In this document: in pieces, positions 13,771-16,514 of the stretch | How the letters are laid out: every line of letters starts with the position of its first letter | Position numbering within the stretch: position 1 is the first letter of the stretch | Source: CBCXVS01 sp965178525 | GTDB lineage: Bacteria; Tectomicrobia; Entotheonellia; Entotheonellales; Entotheonellaceae | Direction: 5' to 3' | DNA length: 16,514 nucleotides | Assembly: GCA_965178525.1 (NCBI GenBank) | Contig: CBCXVS010000171.1 | Coordinates: forward strand, 1 to 16,514 | Made by a program: the position numbers and the translations under genes | The notes under the pieces: model-generated | Told to the model about the DNA's origin: nothing | What the model saw: the letters and a program-made list of their open reading frames with translations, nothing else | Database searches by the model: none

Positions 13771-14772
13771 TTATGCTGGTAACATCGATCGCGGTTTCTG
13801 ACCGAAAAACCGCTCGGCCGCCGTCGTCCCGTCGTCTCGCGTGAGAAAAAAGTTGTGAATCGCGGTCAGGCATTCGCGCTGCCTGGGCTGCTCAAGTCCG
13901 CGAAGTTGATGGTTCCGAAGCGACAGATACCCGTTGTGCCCCTCAACGTTGGAACTCGACCGCTGGAACACCGCCGCCAAACGTTGCGCCTGGTAGCGGC
14001 GCTGGTACTGCGCGGTCGGCTCCAAGTCGGCCAACGCCCCGCCCGGCTCGAACAACGGCGCGCCAAGACGCTCGGCCAGTGCTCGCAGCGGCTCGCCGAT
14101 GCTGACCGGGCGCGTCTGAGCCACCCGCTCAATATGGAAAGCGGGAATGAGACGGGCATGCAGGGCGTAAGATTCCAGCGGCGTCAAGTCCAGTTGACTC
14201 ACCTGCCGGCGCACAGAACCTGAGACGAACTCGATGGTGGCATGCATTTTGGGAACGACGCGTTCCGCTCTCTTAATCCGATCCCGAGCGGACTAACTGA
14301 GCCCTTCCTCATCAGCGACCTGCCGGATCGCGCCAATTTGGTCCTGGATATCTCGCGCGATGAGTTCGCCATTTCGACGGACTCCGCGATCCAAATCGAC
14401 AAAATGGTAGGCGTTACCGATGGCTGGAATCCGCTGTTTGCTCTGTTCTCGCGGCTCGACGAGGCGTTGGTGCTCAAGGCGCGCCGCATCCACGGCCTGC
14501 TCCGCATGTTCCCGACTCACCACGACCTTTGGGGGACGCCCGAGCCCCCGCTTGGGCGGCTCGCCGCTCGGCGTCTGTTCGCGCTTTTGAACCTGTTCGA
14601 GGGTCTCTTGAGCCGCCGCCAACGCCTTGTGAGCCGCCCGCTCTTTCGCGACTAAGGGGGCGCCGACGGCCTTGCTCAGTTCATGCTGCACATGGAATAA
14701 GTCCGGTGAATGATGGACCCCGAGGTGGTTTTCAACATAAGCCAGCAGGCCGGGGGCTTCATCGCTTACGGC
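13771..14772 (-). pseudogene. DUF6399-like transposase remnant, 5'-truncated with one internal stop
   Basis: Two open segments in the same frame are separated by a single TAG at 14293. Upstream it reads D-E-A-P-G-L-L-A-Y-V-E-N-H-L-G-V-H-H-S-P-D-L-F-H-V-Q-H-E-L, then a Lys/Gln-rich helical stretch and A-Y-H-F-V-D-L-D; downstream it reads F-Q-R-S-S-S-N-V-E-G-H-N-G-Y-L-S-L-R-N-H and H-N-F-F-L-T-R-D-D-G-T-T-A-A-E-R-F-F-G, which I recognise as the conserved core of DUF6399-type transposase-like proteins. The N-terminal part is absent: an in-frame TGA at 14773 and then unrelated sequence leading to the serpin ribosome site. No terminal inverted repeats were found. The C-terminus is also slightly shorter than I recall for relatives. 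Confidence 0.6.
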
Positions 14773-14874
14773 TCATTGAGGCCAAGTGGCCGATGGCATG
14801 ATCGCGGCCGAATTTATCTTGCAGCATATGTTGCCAACCTTTATCGTTGTGTAAGTCGTGAAAGGAGGCCGCCT

Positions 14875-16041
14875 ATGTCCGCTGATGACTCTCGTCATGT
14901 CGAGACCGTGGCAGATCGCGTCAACACTACTGCGCTCAATCTCTATCGAGCGGTCATGGTGACAGAGCGTAATTTGTTTTTTTCACCCTACACCATTCTG
15001 ATAGCACTTAGTATGGCATATGTCGGCGCACGTGGACGGACAGCAGTGCAAATGCGCCGTACGATGTTATTCCCTGACAACGAAGTTCAATTTGCTGAAT
15101 TTTTATCTTTCTTGCTCACACATATCCAAGCCGTGCTGCCAAACCGAGATATCGACTTGAAGGTCGCAAATGGCGTTTGGCTTCAAATAGCTTATCCGTT
15201 TCAGCATGAATTTCTCAGCACAATCACACAACACTTTGGCGCATCGGCACAACAAGCTGACTTCCAGCATCATCTCGAGGAGACATGTGACACAATTAAT
15301 CGATGGGTCGCTGAGCAAACCGACCAGCGCATACGGACGCTGTTGTCGGCAGATAGTCTGGATACACTGACTCGGCTTCTACTCATCAATGCGATTTACT
15401 TCAGCGGCAATTGGTCCACGCCGTTTCAGTCCTCCCGAACGGAAACAGCCCCGTTTTGGGTGGCTCCCGAAACCTCAGTCACGATTCCGATGATGGCGCA
15501 GAAACATCGTTTCCGATATGGCGAAGCGGATGGATTGCAAGTATTGCAACTCCCTTATGTTGGAGATTCCCTCTCGATGACGATCCTACTACCCAAGCAG
15601 GTTGATGGGGTCTCTGCCATGGATAAGGTATTGAGCGTCGACGCGGTCAACGGCTGGATAAGCGGCCTAAGAGAGCGCGACGTGACCGTTTTCTTACCGA
15701 AATTCTCGCTCAGCACGCATCTCGATTTGGTGGAAACCCTTTCCGTCATGGGCATGCCTGATGCCTTTAGCACTGACGCCGATTTTTCTGGCATTAGTGC
15801 TAAAGCCGACCTGTACATTTTGTCGGCGATTCACCAAGCCGATCTAGACGTGCATGAGACCGGTAGCGAAGCAGCGGCGGCAACCGCGGTGGTGCAAGCA
15901 ACCCGCTCCCTACGCCGTCTGCCACCCGTCATCTTTCGGGCCGATCACCCCTTCATATTTCTCCTTTCCGATCATCGGACGGGCACGATTTTGTTTATTG
16001 GCCGCGTCATCAATCCGCTCGATAATGGGGCATCGCGCTAA
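14875..16041 (+). CDS. Serpin-family protease inhibitor with antithrombin-like reactive loop
   Basis: A 388-residue full-length serpin. These suicide inhibitors present a reactive loop, are cleaved at P1-P1', and trap the protease covalently as the loop inserts into a sheet. Landmarks are F-F-S-P-Y-T-I-L-I-A-L-S-M-A-Y-V-G-A-R-G-R-T, L-L-I-N-A-I-Y-F-S-G-N-W, L-Q-L-P-Y-V-G, V-F-L-P-K-F, and F-R-A-D-H-P-F-I-F with G-R-V-I-N-P at the end. The loop from Glu328 reads E-T-G-S-E-A-A-A-A-T-A-V-V-Q-A-T-R-S-L. The small hinge residues P15-P9 fit an inhibitory serpin, and counting gives P1 Arg344 and P1' Ser345. AAAGGAGG lies 6 bases before the ATG at 14875. No signal peptide is visible. Its stop overlaps that of a convergent trypsin-like gene. 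Confidence 0.93.
   Translation: MSADDSRHVETVADRVNTTALNLYRAVMVTERNLFFSPYTILIALSMAYVGARGRTAVQMRRTMLFPDNEVQFAEFLSFLLTHIQAVLPNRDIDLKVANGVWLQIAYPFQHEFLSTITQHFGASAQQADFQHHLEETCDTINRWVAEQTDQRIRTLLSADSLDTLTRLLLINAIYFSGNWSTPFQSSRTETAPFWVAPETSVTIPMMAQKHRFRYGEADGLQVLQLPYVGDSLSMTILLPKQVDGVSAMDKVLSVDAVNGWISGLRERDVTVFLPKFSLSTHLDLVETLSVMGMPDAFSTDADFSGISAKADLYILSAIHQADLDVHETGSEAAAATAVVQATRSLRRLPPVIFRADHPFIFLLSDHRTGTILFIGRVINPLDNGASR
15856..15912 (+). other. Reactive centre loop of the serpin (P17 to P2')
   Basis: Counting from the P17 Glu (codon 15856) puts P1 Arg at 15904-15906 and P1' Ser at 15907-15909. G-S-E-A-A-A-x-T-A-V-V-x-A-x-R-S-L matches the human antithrombin loop as I know it at nearly every position, indicating specificity for Arg-cleaving serine proteases. 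Confidence 0.8.
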
Positions 16042-16397
16042 CCCACTAGGCTGGTGATCGTCTCGTCGATCCAGGGAGCGAGTTTATCGATGCGCACGTA
16101 GATACCGCCGTCCCCGCAGTTGTCGGTACGTTCAGCAGTCGCTCGCGACGTTGCCCCAGCAACTTTCCGTTGATCCTCGCCAACGAAGATATAGGCTGGA
16201 CCGCCGCTATCTCCATTACAGGAATCCATACCCGACCCTTTGCGACCGGCCACAAACTCGGTAAACGAATTAAATCCCAGGGTGGATTCGGCCGCCGAGA
16301 GATCCTCCTCGTCCGTTTTCCGAACCGCGTTCATTTGGACAACAACCTCACGCTTAATGCCAAACCCCATTAACCCGTCTGGATCATTGTTACCGAA
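16038..16397 (-). pseudogene. Trypsin-like serine protease, 3' fragment cut by an insertion sequence
   Basis: About 119 residues of the C-terminal half of a chymotrypsin-fold protease. It starts F-G-N-N-D-P-D-G-L-M-G-F-G-I-K-R at the IS boundary, contains the catalytic-Ser motif D-S-C-N-G-D-S-G-G-P (Ser195-equivalent codon at 16206-16208) and ends G-I-Y-V-R-I-D-K-L-A-P-W-I-D. Asp six residues before the Ser (codon 16224-16226) is the Asp189-equivalent of trypsin, predicting cleavage after Arg or Lys. Cys191 and a later Cys can form the usual disulfide. The His and Asp of the triad would lie upstream, across the IS copy. In this frame the IS supplies a stop (TAA) just upstream, so only the ATG at 16370 could start translation and the product would be inactive. 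Its stop overlaps the serpin stop by 4 bp. Confidence 0.85.
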
Positions 16398-16514
16398 TCC
16401 GGAATGGCCTTAAGTGAAGCTCTAACTGCTGGTCGTATCAACGGTTGACCCAACACATGAGGGGGTTTTGTCACGAGGGGATCCGTCTGGGGTCGTCGCT
16501 TTTGGACGCGGGGT
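16397..16514 (-). mobile_element. Second copy of the IS4-like element, left end only (runs off the window)
   Basis: It matches 4561-4678 without gaps and with five mismatches over 118 bases, in the same orientation. It contains one terminal repeat and the last part of the transposase (P-R-V-Q-K-R-R-P, T-K-P-P-H-V-L-G-Q-P-L). The transposase stop codon of the first copy (TAA, 4579-4581) is TCA here, so the frame reads on into the protease fragment to a stop at 16372. The rest of the element lies beyond the window. Confidence 0.85.

Noticed and set aside
10832..14295. Stop-codon recoding to explain the in-frame TAA and TAG codons
   Set aside because: TAA and TAG both end intact genes in the window (serpin with TAA, purA and the toxin with TAG), so a general reassignment is not supported.
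14710..14874. N-terminal extension of the serpin
   Set aside because: It lies antisense to the DUF6399 remnant and in the leader; AAAGGAGG precedes ATG at 14875.
1..16514. CRISPR array, tRNA, rRNA, riboswitch or a recognised anti-phage defence system
   Set aside because: No regularly spaced repeats, no cloverleaf or rRNA motif, and no nuclease, helicase or cyclase signature was seen; the only defence-related item is the toxin-antitoxin pair.

Overview
The window is a GC-rich bacterial segment from an organism I cannot name with certainty. The mix of families (LLM flavin oxidoreductase beside a CaiB-type CoA-transferase, multihaem cytochromes, a small coiled-coil membrane protein with 18-residue repeats, toxin-antitoxin remnants, IS4-like and DUF6399-like transposases, a serpin) suggests a large, repeat-rich genome of an uncultured lineage of the Entotheonella/Tectomicrobia kind; that assignment is inference only. 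Nine of the genes or gene remnants are visibly damaged by frameshifts, nonsense codons or truncation. The segment is therefore decaying accessory DNA, or an assembly with residual errors, or both.

Layout. 1-566: the start of a membrane-anchored TRAP (DctP-like) solute-binding protein on the minus strand, ending early. 567-934: C/G-rich inverted-repeat element, then a promoter with a perfect palindromic operator. 935-2000: a Phd/RelE-type toxin-antitoxin pair followed by a ParD-like and a DUF433 antitoxin-like remnant that collide tail to tail. 2009-4577: divergent LLM oxidoreductase and type III CoA-transferase genes sharing a 169-bp control region with back-to-back promoters. 4563-6060: a dead IS4-like insertion sequence with 22-bp imperfect terminal inverted repeats. 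6062-9573: two convergent multihaem cytochrome genes, one fused to a LVIVD-type propeller; both carry one apparent frameshift and the first has lost its 5' end at the IS. 9763-10560: CysQ. 10778-11176: a repeat-containing coiled-coil membrane protein gene with two in-frame stops. 11524-13710: an unusual PurA followed closely by a tetrad-less aldo/keto-reductase-fold protein. 13771-14772: a decayed DUF6399-like transposase. 14875-16041: an intact serpin with an antithrombin-like reactive loop. 16038-16397: the 3' half of a trypsin-like protease, convergent with the serpin and cut by a second copy of the same IS that runs off the window end.

How the genes fit together. The most interesting unit is the serpin and trypsin pair. 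The serpin has Arg-Ser at the predicted P1-P1' bond, and the neighbouring protease keeps the Asp189-equivalent that gives trypsin its Arg/Lys preference. They look like an inhibitor and its cognate target, of which only the inhibitor gene is still visibly intact. The two same-orientation IS copies bracket about 10.3 kb holding the cytochromes, cysQ, purA, the AKR-like gene, the serpin and the protease fragment, in a composite-transposon-like arrangement.
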